DNA of 9,590 nt from Chloroflexota bacterium (GTDB taxonomy: Bacteria > Chloroflexota > Dehalococcoidia > UBA3495), in the NCBI GenBank assembly GCA_002707185.1, contig PAMF01000039.1, positions 27,523 through 37,112 of the forward strand, read 5' to 3'. The notes beneath the pieces were generated by a model. It saw only the letters and a list, made by a program, of their open reading frames with translations. It did no database searches and was not told the DNA's origin. The translations under genes were made by a program, and so were the position numbers. Positions 1-6,321 of this stretch are shown one piece after another; position 1 is the stretch's first letter, and each line of letters begins with the position of its first letter.

Positions 1-137
1 TTCACCGCGATCGCGTCAGCTTCCGCAGGACCTATCCAAATAGGCAAGTAACGATCCGACTCTTTCTCTTTGAGAATAACAACTCTCTGATAATTCATCG
101 GACTTACTCTTATGCTGTCTATATTTAGTTCCAGCAT
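1..137 (-). CDS. Bifunctional nuclease family protein (DUF151/BFN domain), N-terminal part
   Basis: The minus strand from an ATG at 137 encodes 45 residues and runs off the left edge of the window. It begins [12 protein letters not shown] and continues with [20 protein letters not shown], then [13 protein letters not shown]. This is the very conserved opening of the BFN/DUF151 family: a short strand, the R-V-V-I-L-K-E segment, and the [11 protein letters not shown] motif. Family members are about 130-200 residues, so most of the protein lies outside the window. A member of the family has been described as having DNase/RNase activity, but the role of bacterial homologues is poorly settled. The start is well supported: a GGAGGG ribosome-binding site lies 6 nt upstream (143-149) and a strong sigma-70 promoter sits at 170-199, so the gene is probably transcribed on its own and not by readthrough from the rsmD operon. 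Confidence 0.85.
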   Translation of the reverse strand, partial: MLELNIDSIRVSPMNYQRVVILKEKESDRYLPIWIGPAEADAIAV

Positions 138-169
138 TTTAGCCCTCCATATACATTTAGAGCGTTGGA

Positions 170-199
170 ATTGTATTCCGGAGTGAAATAGCATGTCAA
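170..199 (-). promoter_or_regulatory. Sigma-70 type promoter for the bifunctional nuclease gene
   Basis: On the minus strand there is a perfect -35 box TTGACA (199-194), an 18-nt spacer, and a TACAAT -10 box (175-170). The predicted transcript would start near 163 and have a leader of about 25 nt before the ATG at 137, just enough to hold the GGAGGG ribosome-binding site. The first six spacer bases, TGCTAT, recur at the promoter at 8594. Confidence 0.75.
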
Positions 200-297
200 C
201 TTAATAGTATCTTGATATTCCTCAGCGTAAACCCCAAGCATACCGGTTCCTCTTAAGTTTTGGCGCAATTAACTATTTTAACCACCCTGAGTGATGT

Positions 298-349
298 ACC
301 TTCAGACATTCAGCCCACCGTACGAACGGTGGGCTGAATGTCTGAAGGT
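298..349. terminator. Perfect 24-bp hairpin without U-tract, probable end of the rsmD-coaD operon
   Basis: Bases 298-321 are the exact reverse complement of 326-349, leaving a 4-base loop (322-325). The stem has 24 pairs with no mismatch. It begins 42 bp beyond the stop codon of the coiled-coil gene (minus strand, stop at 391) and lies before the independent promoter of the next minus gene, a natural place for a transcription terminator. Neither strand has a run of Ts after the stem, so it is not a textbook intrinsic terminator. It could instead act as an RNA-stabilising 3' end, an RNase III substrate, or be a copy of a dispersed palindromic element. No second copy is seen in this window. Confidence 0.6.
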
Positions 350-390
350 TGCAAATACAAATATATGCCAATATTATTTGAGACTCTTTA

Positions 391-915
391 CTAAACTTTT
401 TCTGCCTCTTTAAACCCATTTTGGTATACGTTGTTAGATGTCGCAACCAAAGCATTTCCTGCCAACAAATCAATTCCTTTTCTCACAGAACCATTTAGTG
501 TGTTCAGCTCCCTTTCAAATGCCCTCAAGCAACGTAATGCATACGCATCAGCCTCGGTACGCCTAGCCTGTGCATCCGCTTCTGCCCGTTCCAATATACG
601 CGCAGATCGCTCTTCTGCTTCCTGCAAATACTCTTCTGCCTTACGATGAATTTCGTTTTGACTCAACATGTCGCGTAATTCATCTTCGGCTTTTACCTTT
701 GCACGACGCGCATCTAAAGTAGCATTACTTATAATTTCATCTTTTTGAGCTAACACTTCTTCCGCTGACTTCATTTCTTGCGGGATACCCAATCTTAACT
801 GATCCACTAACTCCATGATTTTCTTTCTATCGACCAAAACTGCGCCACCCATCGGCATGTTTTTACTAGTAGAGATTAATGTCTCCAATCGATCAACCAC
901 ATTTATAATATCTAT
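391..915 (-). CDS. Coiled-coil protein of unknown function (DivIVA/ATP-synthase-b-like), third gene of the rsmD operon
   Basis: I recognise this as the small charged coiled-coil protein often found beside coaD in Chloroflexota and Actinobacteria, usually annotated as ATPase, DivIVA-like or ATP synthase subunit B-like. Its function is not known; a cell-division or envelope scaffold role is only an analogy. From the start at 915 it has 174 residues. A short N-terminal helix (DIINVVDRLE) is followed by a conserved block LVDRKKIMELVDQLRLGIP (about residues 27-45) and then a long, nearly continuous coiled coil rich in Ala, Glu and Arg (about 45-140). There is no membrane segment or signal peptide. 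The conventional start is GTG at 900, but that codon lies 20 nt from the strong GAGGAGGAGG site at 921-930. The in-frame ATA at 915 lies 5 nt from it and falls where relatives have their initiator Met before DIIxxVDRLE, so I prefer ATA. The gene follows coaD by about 20 nt. Confidence 0.85.
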   Translation of the reverse strand: MDIINVVDRLETLISTSKNMPMGGAVLVDRKKIMELVDQLRLGIPQEMKSAEEVLAQKDEIISNATLDARRAKVKAEDELRDMLSQNEIHRKAEEYLQEAEERSARILERAEADAQARRTEADAYALRCLRAFERELNTLNGSVRKGIDLLAGNALVATSNNVYQNGFKEAEKV

Positions 916-920
916 GATAT

Positions 921-930
921 CCTCCTCCTC
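921..930 (-). promoter_or_regulatory. Ribosome-binding site that implies an AUA start
   Basis: Minus-strand GAGGAGGAGG (930-921) is one of the strongest Shine-Dalgarno sequences in the window. Five bases separate it from the in-frame ATA at 915-913; the nearest ordinary in-frame start, GTG at 900, is 20 nt away. An out-of-frame ATG at 902 would give an unrelated reading frame. Confidence 0.65.
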
Positions 931-935
931 GTCCT

Positions 936-1430
936 CTAAGCATCTGAGACAGGCAACCCAAATTTAGCATTTACCGCCTTAACCACATGGGGTGGCACCA
1001 TACCTGTGACATCCCCACCTAGTCGAGCCACTTCCTTTAGCAAACTAGAACTAACGAACATATAATCCTGGGAAGTCATAAATGAAACCATGTCTACCGA
1101 CCGTTCCAGTCTGCGATTCATAAAAGCCATATCGTATTCATATTCGAAATCCGCCCCGCTCCGAAGACCTCGCAAAATAACTGCCGCCCCGACTTCCCGA
1201 GCAAAACGTACCACAAGGCCACTGAACCTCATTACTTCTACATTAGGTAAATCAACTATACTTTCTTGAAATAACTCGACACGTTCGTCGGTCGAGAACA
1301 ACAAATCCTTAGAAGGAGTTGAATATACAGCGACTATTACTTTCTCGAAAAGAGCAGAACCTCTGGTTGTAATATCAAGATGACCCATAGTGACAGGATC
1401 AAAACTACCGGGATAAATGGCCGTAACCAT
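936..1430 (-). CDS. coaD: Phosphopantetheine adenylyltransferase
   Basis: This 164-residue cytosolic enzyme adenylates 4'-phosphopantetheine with ATP to give dephospho-CoA, the penultimate step of CoA synthesis. The nucleotidyltransferase fold opens with YPGSFDPVTMGHLDI (residues 6-20), which contains the catalytic T-x-G-H motif (T14-H17). RGLRSGADFEYEYDMAFMN (88-106) and the SSSLLKE segment (127-133) are the other family signatures, and the length is normal. The ATG at 1430 starts 3 nt after the rsmD stop codon with no clear Shine-Dalgarno sequence, so translation is probably coupled to rsmD. The rsmD-coaD pairing is common in bacteria. CoA supply links loosely to the acyl-CoA mutase downstream on the other strand, but that is proximity only. 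Confidence 0.97.
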   Translation of the reverse strand: MVTAIYPGSFDPVTMGHLDITTRGSALFEKVIVAVYSTPSKDLLFSTDERVELFQESIVDLPNVEVMRFSGLVVRFAREVGAAVILRGLRSGADFEYEYDMAFMNRRLERSVDMVSFMTSQDYMFVSSSLLKEVARLGGDVTGMVPPHVVKAVNAKFGLPVSDA

Positions 1431-1433
1431 TAT

Positions 1434-2021
1434 TTATTTACCATAGCTGAAAAAATCGACCATATTATCACCGTATTGCCTATGAGATTTCAAGGTTAAT
1501 TCCTCAACTTGTTCTGGTAATTCTACGTGCCGCGAATGCCCTACTACTACGCAACTACTTTCGGTTATCAATAAAGGGGATCTAGATATTTTCCTCACCA
1601 CATCCACAAGACCGTCCATTTTATATGGAGGGTCTAAAAGAACCAACGAATAAGGCCCTTTTAAGACCTCCAATAATTTCTCTGAATCTCCACAATGAAC
1701 TCTAGATTTGCCCTGAAATCCAGTACGCGTTAAATTCTCTTCAATTACGGAACATTGCCGGCTATTTTTTTCAACGAAGTCCGTCCAATCTGCCCCTAAA
1801 CTCAACGCCTCTATTCCCAAACTACCAGAGCCCGCATATAAGTCCAAGATTCTCTGCCCAAAGTAGACTTGTTCGTTAAGAATATTAAATATCGCGGCCT
1901 TTCCCCGTTCGGTTGTTGGACGAGCCTGCACGGAAAGAGTGCCCAACAACCGCTGACCTTTAACGGAGCCAGCAGATACCCTAAGAGAATTCTTAGGTCT
2001 CATGATAAAAGGATATGTCAA
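1434..2021 (-). CDS. rsmD: 16S rRNA (guanine(966)-N2)-methyltransferase
   Basis: RsmD methylates N2 of G966 in the 30S subunit using S-adenosylmethionine. The protein has the N-terminal RVSAGSVKGQRL and RPTTERGKAAIFNIL segments (about 14-25 and 34-48 from the TTG), the SAM-binding motif I LDLYAGSGSLGIEA (59-72), the catalytic DPPY motif (130-133), and the RQYGDNMVDFF ending typical of the family. Length is 195 residues from the TTG at 2021 or 189 from the ATG at 2003. Both are plausible: the TTG has a weak GGAAAT upstream, the ATG has none, and family proteins usually start just before the RVSAG strand, which slightly favours the ATG. It is the first gene of a three-gene minus-strand operon; I found no convincing promoter for it in 2022-2308. 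Confidence 0.95.
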   Translation of the reverse strand: MTYPFIMRPKNSLRVSAGSVKGQRLLGTLSVQARPTTERGKAAIFNILNEQVYFGQRILDLYAGSGSLGIEALSLGADWTDFVEKNSRQCSVIEENLTRTGFQGKSRVHCGDSEKLLEVLKGPYSLVLLDPPYKMDGLVDVVRKISRSPLLITESSCVVVGHSRHVELPEQVEELTLKSHRQYGDNMVDFFSYGK

Positions 2022-2247
2022 CTAATTTCCAGTAAAAAAAGATCATTTTTTTTCCACTTTCCTGTAAACAGATGACCTATGTCTTGATAATGGATATACC
2101 GGAGCAGTGTTGTTCAAATACCAACCGCATGAGTTGCAATCAACCTGATCTAACCTCCGATATTATAACTCGGGAACTCACCTATAAATGATATTCCACT
2201 TAATCTTTTAAGTGCTTTTTACGTACAAAAGGGTATCGTGATGGTAA
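2022..2247. other. Divergent intergenic region between rsmD and ribF
   Basis: This AT-rich stretch must hold the start of the rsmD operon to the left and lies upstream of the ribF promoter to the right. Next to rsmD there is an A7/T8 inverted tract (2034-2040 and 2046-2053), which would make bent DNA or a weak A-U hairpin in the rsmD leader. At 2197-2214 a perfect 7-bp AT-rich hairpin (CACTTAA, loop TCTT) is followed by CTTTTT, a weak plus-strand terminator or an operator. No clear gene, tRNA or riboswitch is visible. Confidence 0.5.
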
Positions 2248-2276
2248 TCGACCTCAGCCGCGTTAGGCGATACAAT
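2248..2276 (+). promoter_or_regulatory. Promoter for ribF-tyrS
   Basis: A TCGACC -35-like box (2248-2253) is separated by 17 nt from a TACAAT -10 box (2271-2276). Transcription would begin near 2283, leaving a leader of about 25 nt before the ATG at 2309. The leader is too short to hold an FMN riboswitch, and none is seen. Confidence 0.55.
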
Positions 2277-2308
2277 AAAGGGATCTTCAATATAAATTTG
2301 GATTTATC

Positions 2309-3247
2309 ATGGATTTTGTTCAGAGATTGTCTGAAATTAAACCCGACCAAGAGACAGTTTTAACTATAGGAGTTTTCGATGGCGTACATCTAGGACACTG
2401 CCACCTCTTGGATGAAGTCATAAACAGAGCTGGAAAGGATTATATTCCTGCGGTAATGACATTTACTAATCATCCAGCTACTGTAATTAATCCCGGGTTA
2501 CAGATTCAAAAATTATCAACCACGGAAGAGAAGAGTCGTTTGATCTCAAAGCAAGGGATAGAATTGATCGTTCCAATTCCTTTCGATCAAGAATTGGCCG
2601 CGGTAAGTGCTTCGAATTTCTCCGAGGCACTTGTGAATCACCTTAAAATTGCCGGATTAGTTATAGGTCCGGATTTCGCGCTGGGTAAGGGACGTGAAGG
2701 TAATTACAACGTACTCACACAATTGGGGATGAAGCTCGGGTTTTGGGTCGGATCAGTAAGCCCACTTATTATAGACGGTCTGCCGGTGAAGAGTAGAAGA
2801 ATCCGGCAAGATTTGGCAGAAGGATCCATAACTACCGTAACGAAGCAACTCGGTAGGTTGTTCAGCATTTCAGGTTCAGTTATAACTGGTAACAAACAGG
2901 GAAGAGAATTAGGATTCCCCACAGCTAATCTTTCCGTATCAGAAAATATGTTATTACCCGGAGATGGAATTTACGCCACTTGGACTACAGTGAACCAACA
3001 CACCTATCCATCCGCTACTAGTATAGGAATTAGACCAACCTTCGGCTTAACTGAAAGAGTTGTTGAAGCTCATATATTAGATTTTGATCAAAATATATAC
3101 GGCGAACATATAACTGTGCAATTTGTTGAAAAAATTCGGGACCAAGAAACGTTTGATAACTTGCCAGCTTTGATAACACAAATTGCCGAAGATGTATCTA
3201 AAGCCAGGATCACCCTAAAGGACCACGGAGGCTCAAACTTTGCTTAG
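2309..3247 (+). CDS. ribF: Bifunctional riboflavin kinase / FAD synthetase
   Basis: RibF phosphorylates riboflavin to FMN and then adenylates FMN to FAD. The N-terminal adenylyltransferase domain (about 1-170) shows GVFDGVHLGH (21-30) with the H-x-G-H motif, TFTNHP, and GPDFALGKGREGN (120-132). The C-terminal kinase domain (about 180-305) shows GRELGFPTANL (198-208), SIGIRPTFG, and the VEAHILDFD segment (252-260) holding the expected catalytic Glu (E253). At 312 residues it has the usual length. One oddity is KSRRIR (161-166) where most relatives read S-S-T-x-I-R, so the small hydroxyl side chain near the ATP site is replaced by Arg. The ATG has only a weak ribosome-binding site. The gene overlaps tyrS by 8 nt. 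Confidence 0.96.
   Translation: MDFVQRLSEIKPDQETVLTIGVFDGVHLGHCHLLDEVINRAGKDYIPAVMTFTNHPATVINPGLQIQKLSTTEEKSRLISKQGIELIVPIPFDQELAAVSASNFSEALVNHLKIAGLVIGPDFALGKGREGNYNVLTQLGMKLGFWVGSVSPLIIDGLPVKSRRIRQDLAEGSITTVTKQLGRLFSISGSVITGNKQGRELGFPTANLSVSENMLLPGDGIYATWTTVNQHTYPSATSIGIRPTFGLTERVVEAHILDFDQNIYGEHITVQFVEKIRDQETFDNLPALITQIAEDVSKARITLKDHGGSNFA
3227..3231 (+). promoter_or_regulatory. Ribosome-binding site fixing the tyrS TTG start
   Basis: GGAGG inside the end of ribF lies 8 nt before the TTG at 3240. The spacing is ideal, and no ATG or GTG start is available nearby in that frame, so the unusual start codon is well supported. The arrangement couples tyrS translation to ribF. Confidence 0.85.
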
Positions 3248-4445
3248 TAACGAAACACTCAAAAACATAACTGAACGTGGAGTTAGTAACATAATTTCTA
3301 AATCGGAGTTCATAGAATTATTAAACTCCGGCAAGACCCTCAGATTAAAGATGGGATTTGACCCGAGTCGGCCAGATATCCACATGGGTCATGTAGTCGG
3401 GCTTAGAAAATTACGCCAGTTACAAGAATTGGGCCACCAAGTCATCTTAATAGTTGGAGACTGGACCGCTCAAATTGGTGATCCTAGCGGACGATCTGCT
3501 ACTCGACAGATGTTGAGTCACGAAGAAGTAATTGCCAACGCTGATTCTTACATGCGCCAATTCTTTAAAGTCATAGATCACGATCGTACTCAGGTCATGT
3601 GGCAAAGCGAGTGGTTCGGGAAATTTACGTTAGCAGATGTAATTCATCTGACCGGCAAGTTCACAGTAGCTCAATTTCTAGAGAGAGACGATTTTGCACA
3701 AAGATTTCAAGAACATCGGCCAATAGCAATTACAGAGTTACTATACCCCCTACTACAAGCCTACGATTCAATAGCTATAGAATCAGATGTAGAATTTGGC
3801 GGTACTGATCAGATGTTCAATCTTCTAGTTGGTAGAGAACTGCAGGGAATACTTGGACATAATCGCCAACAATGTTTTATGATGCCAATCCTAGTAGGTA
3901 CAGATGGGATCCAAAAGATGAGTAAAAGTCTTGATAATTACATCGGTGTGGAAGACTCTCCTGAAGATATGTTCGGTAAGATCATGTCTCTTCCAGACGA
4001 ACAGATTATTCCATATCTAGAATACCTAACTGATACTTCTATGGATGAAATCGAAGATCTAAAAAGAAATCTCCTAAAGAACGCCATGAATCCTATGGGT
4101 ATCAAAAAGAATTTGGCGCATCATCTCACAACTGATTTTCACAATATAGACCTGGCAAATGACGCTCGTGACAATTTTGAACGAGTGGTCCAAGGGCGCG
4201 GACTACCACAAGACATTCCTGAATATTCTATTTCAAACTCCACTCAACAAATACATTTGTTGTTAAAAGATTCGGGGATCGTCTCCAGTAACGGTGAGGC
4301 CAAAAGGTTAATAAACCAAAATGCAGTAGAAATAATTCCTATCTCAGGAAGTTCATATGCCGTAGATCCTGAAATGAATGAACTTAGTCTTAGTCCGGGA
4401 GATGTTATAAAAGTTGGGAAACGGAGATTTATAAGATTAATCTAA
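3240..4445 (+). CDS. tyrS: Tyrosyl-tRNA synthetase
   Basis: This class I synthetase of 401 residues attaches tyrosine to tRNA-Tyr. It has LKMGFDPSRPDIHMGHVVG (36-54) with the HMGH signature (48-51), the FGGTDQ tyrosine-site motif (186-191), and a true KMSKS loop (226-230). The KMSKS loop and the MGFDPxxPDxHxGH opening place it in the TyrZ-like branch, since the common TyrS form has KFGKT. An S4 RNA-binding domain occupies about 337-400 and recognises the tRNA. It starts at TTG 3240 within the last codons of ribF. Nothing in its leader suggests a T-box, and it appears to be expressed as the second gene of the ribF transcript. Confidence 0.97.
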   Translation: MLSNETLKNITERGVSNIISKSEFIELLNSGKTLRLKMGFDPSRPDIHMGHVVGLRKLRQLQELGHQVILIVGDWTAQIGDPSGRSATRQMLSHEEVIANADSYMRQFFKVIDHDRTQVMWQSEWFGKFTLADVIHLTGKFTVAQFLERDDFAQRFQEHRPIAITELLYPLLQAYDSIAIESDVEFGGTDQMFNLLVGRELQGILGHNRQQCFMMPILVGTDGIQKMSKSLDNYIGVEDSPEDMFGKIMSLPDEQIIPYLEYLTDTSMDEIEDLKRNLLKNAMNPMGIKKNLAHHLTTDFHNIDLANDARDNFERVVQGRGLPQDIPEYSISNSTQQIHLLLKDSGIVSSNGEAKRLINQNAVEIIPISGSSYAVDPEMNELSLSPGDVIKVGKRRFIRLI

Positions 4446-4543
4446 GGTTATTTATCAGTATCCTAATTAATTCTCAGATTGCCAAACGGTTGAGACTTAG
4501 CCAGTTATTCTCGTGTGAAGCAACACCTAATAGTAATAATCAG

Positions 4544-4548
4544 GGAGG
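4544..4548 (+). promoter_or_regulatory. Ribosome-binding site fixing the mutase TTG start
   Basis: GGAGG within the purine tract GGGAGGGAG lies 8 nt before an in-frame TTG at 4557. The alternative GTG at 4515 has no such site. The arrangement is identical to that of tyrS (GGAGG, 8 nt, TTG). Confidence 0.8.
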
Positions 4549-4556
4549 GAGTCGTT

Positions 4557-6221
4557 TTGTCTACTGATAATGAGAGTACAGGTCTAAATACTAGTTCTGA
4601 ACGATGGAAAGCAAAACTAGAAAACGCTCCTGGCAGGAAACCTTCTTATTCTACCCTCTCACAAATCCCTGTAAATCCATTATACACTCCGAACGATCTT
4701 GACCATTCGAACTCTGAGGACAATATGGAAATGGCAGGGGAGTTTCCATATTTGAGAGGAATCCATCCAAACGGTTATCGCAGCAAACTCTGGACTATGC
4801 GGATGTTCGCGGGTTTTGGACTCCCCTCAGAGACAAACGAACGACTCAAGTTCTTGCTTCAAAGCGGCCAAACTGGTTTGAGCATTGCATTCGATATGCC
4901 TACTTTATACGGTTATGATACTGATGATCCGAGAGCTCTAGGTGAGTTTGGGAAATGCGGTGTATCGGTTTCGACACTAGCAGATATGGAGCAATTGTTT
5001 TCGGGAATACCCCTGGGCAAAGTTACCACATCTATGACTATAAACAGCCCGGCTGCAATCATTTGGGCAATGTATCTAGCTGTAGCTGACAAAACCGGTG
5101 TCTCACTACAACAAATCGGAGGCACCCTGCAGAACGATATTCTCAAGGAGTACATTGCCCAGAATGAATATATATTCCCTCCTGAACCATCAATGAGAAT
5201 CGTCACAGACACAATAGAATTCGCGACTCAAAAACTACCTGCATGGAATCCAATCAGCATCAGTGGCTACCATATTCGGGAAGCAGGCTCCAACGCTGTA
5301 CAAGAACTAGCCTTTACCCTAGCTGATGGCTTCGAATACGTAAGGCATTGCCTGGATAGAGGTCTAAATATTGATGACTTCGCGCCACGGTTAAGCTTTT
5401 TTTTCAACGTCCATAACGACTTTTTTGAAGAGATCGCAAAATTTAGAGCTGCCAGACGAATCTGGGCAGACGAAATGAAACACACATTCGGGGCACAAAA
5501 TCCCAGATCCCACTGGCTCAGGTTCCACGCCCAAACGTCAGGGGCTGCTTTAACGGCCCAACAACCCGACAATAACGTAATGAGAGTTTCCTTACAAGCG
5601 TTAGCAGCAGTTCTAGGCGGATGCCAATCCTTGCACACTAATGCTCGAGATGAGGCCTGGGCTCTACCATCATCAGAAACGGCTTTGTTGGCCTTGAGAA
5701 CACAACAGATAATTGCATACGAATCCGGAGTAACCGATACTGTCGACCCACTCGGAGGTAGTTATTACCTAGAATCACTCACTGATACCATTGAGAAACT
5801 CGCCAAGGAATATTTCCAAAGAATAAACGATATTGGAGGAATCATACCCGCGTTGAAATCCGGATTTCTCCAAAACGAAATTGCCAACGCGTCATACGTC
5901 TACCAATTAGAGGAAGACCGTAAAGAACGCATTACTGTAGGGGTCAACCAATACTCCAACAACAATACGGTCGACATTCCATTATTACGTGTTGACGCAG
6001 AAGGTGAAGAGTCCCACATACAGGAACTAAATCGTATCAGAAGGACCAGAGATAATCATGAGGTGGCTATCAAACTCCGGGATTTAGAGTCAGCAGCTAA
6101 GAATTCCGCCAATTTAATGCCCCCCCTAATAGAAGCTGTCAAGTCATACGCGACATTGGGAGAAATGATGGGAGTTTTCAGACAAGTATTCGGTGAATAT
6201 CAGCCGGATTGGGGCTATTGA
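4557..6221 (+). CDS. B12-dependent acyl-CoA mutase large subunit, isobutyryl-CoA mutase-like (methylmalonyl-CoA mutase family)
   Basis: From the TTG the protein has 554 residues: a short linker, the substrate-binding TIM barrel, and a short C-terminal helical tail, with no B12-binding domain. It must pair with a separate small B12-binding subunit, as IcmA/IcmB and split methylmalonyl-CoA mutases do. Family signatures are [68 protein letters not shown] and [11 protein letters not shown]. The catalytic His is H239. The two residues that define substrate choice are F84 and Q202, in TMRMFAGF and KEYIAQN. Methylmalonyl-CoA mutase has Tyr89 and Arg207 there; isobutyryl-CoA mutase has Phe80 and Gln198. 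The 118-residue spacing is the same in all three. A111 rules against a 2-hydroxyisobutyryl-CoA mutase, which has Asp. I therefore infer a substrate without a free carboxylate, such as isobutyryl/n-butyryl-CoA. No small subunit or MeaB chaperone is in the window. The gene follows tyrS by about 110 nt with no clear promoter of its own. Confidence 0.9.
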   Translation: MSTDNESTGLNTSSERWKAKLENAPGRKPSYSTLSQIPVNPLYTPNDLDHSNSEDNMEMAGEFPYLRGIHPNGYRSKLWTMRMFAGFGLPSETNERLKFLLQSGQTGLSIAFDMPTLYGYDTDDPRALGEFGKCGVSVSTLADMEQLFSGIPLGKVTTSMTINSPAAIIWAMYLAVADKTGVSLQQIGGTLQNDILKEYIAQNEYIFPPEPSMRIVTDTIEFATQKLPAWNPISISGYHIREAGSNAVQELAFTLADGFEYVRHCLDRGLNIDDFAPRLSFFFNVHNDFFEEIAKFRAARRIWADEMKHTFGAQNPRSHWLRFHAQTSGAALTAQQPDNNVMRVSLQALAAVLGGCQSLHTNARDEAWALPSSETALLALRTQQIIAYESGVTDTVDPLGGSYYLESLTDTIEKLAKEYFQRINDIGGIIPALKSGFLQNEIANASYVYQLEEDRKERITVGVNQYSNNNTVDIPLLRVDAEGEESHIQELNRIRRTRDNHEVAIKLRDLESAAKNSANLMPPLIEAVKSYATLGEMMGVFRQVFGEYQPDWGY

Positions 6222-6261
6222 CCTATCTTATAAATCGGAAAATAAGTTGATACAGGGGAGT

Positions 6262-6298
6262 AAACAGAAAGAGCACCGTGAAGGTGCTCTTTCTGTTT
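6262..6298. terminator. Bidirectional intrinsic terminator between convergent genes
   Basis: A perfect 16-bp stem (6262-6277 with 6283-6298) with a GTGAA loop sits between the mutase stop and the end of the EF-G-like gene. Its core GAGCACC/GGTGCTC is followed by TTTCTGTTT on the plus strand, and the mirrored sequence gives the same T-rich tail on the minus strand, so it can stop transcription from both sides. Confidence 0.9.
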
Positions 6299-6321
6299 CA
6301 ATTATTTAGATTATCGTGGTT

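Noticed and set aside
2004..2046. Upstream mini-frame on the minus strand starting at ATG 2046, overlapping the rsmD start
   Set aside because: It has 17 codons, follows a poly-A run with no real ribosome-binding site, and has no recognisable leader-peptide feature such as repeated codons.
2161..2300. FMN riboswitch or T-box upstream of ribF-tyrS
   Set aside because: No conserved FMN-element or T-box sequence is present and the predicted ribF leader is only about 25 nt.
4446..4556. Separate promoter for the acyl-CoA mutase
   Set aside because: TTGCCA and TTGAGA occur but no -10 box lies at a suitable distance; transcription from the ribF promoter is as likely.
4913..5638. Long minus-strand open frames inside the mutase gene
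   Set aside because: They are antisense shadows of a strongly conserved coding frame and show no family features or start signals of their own.
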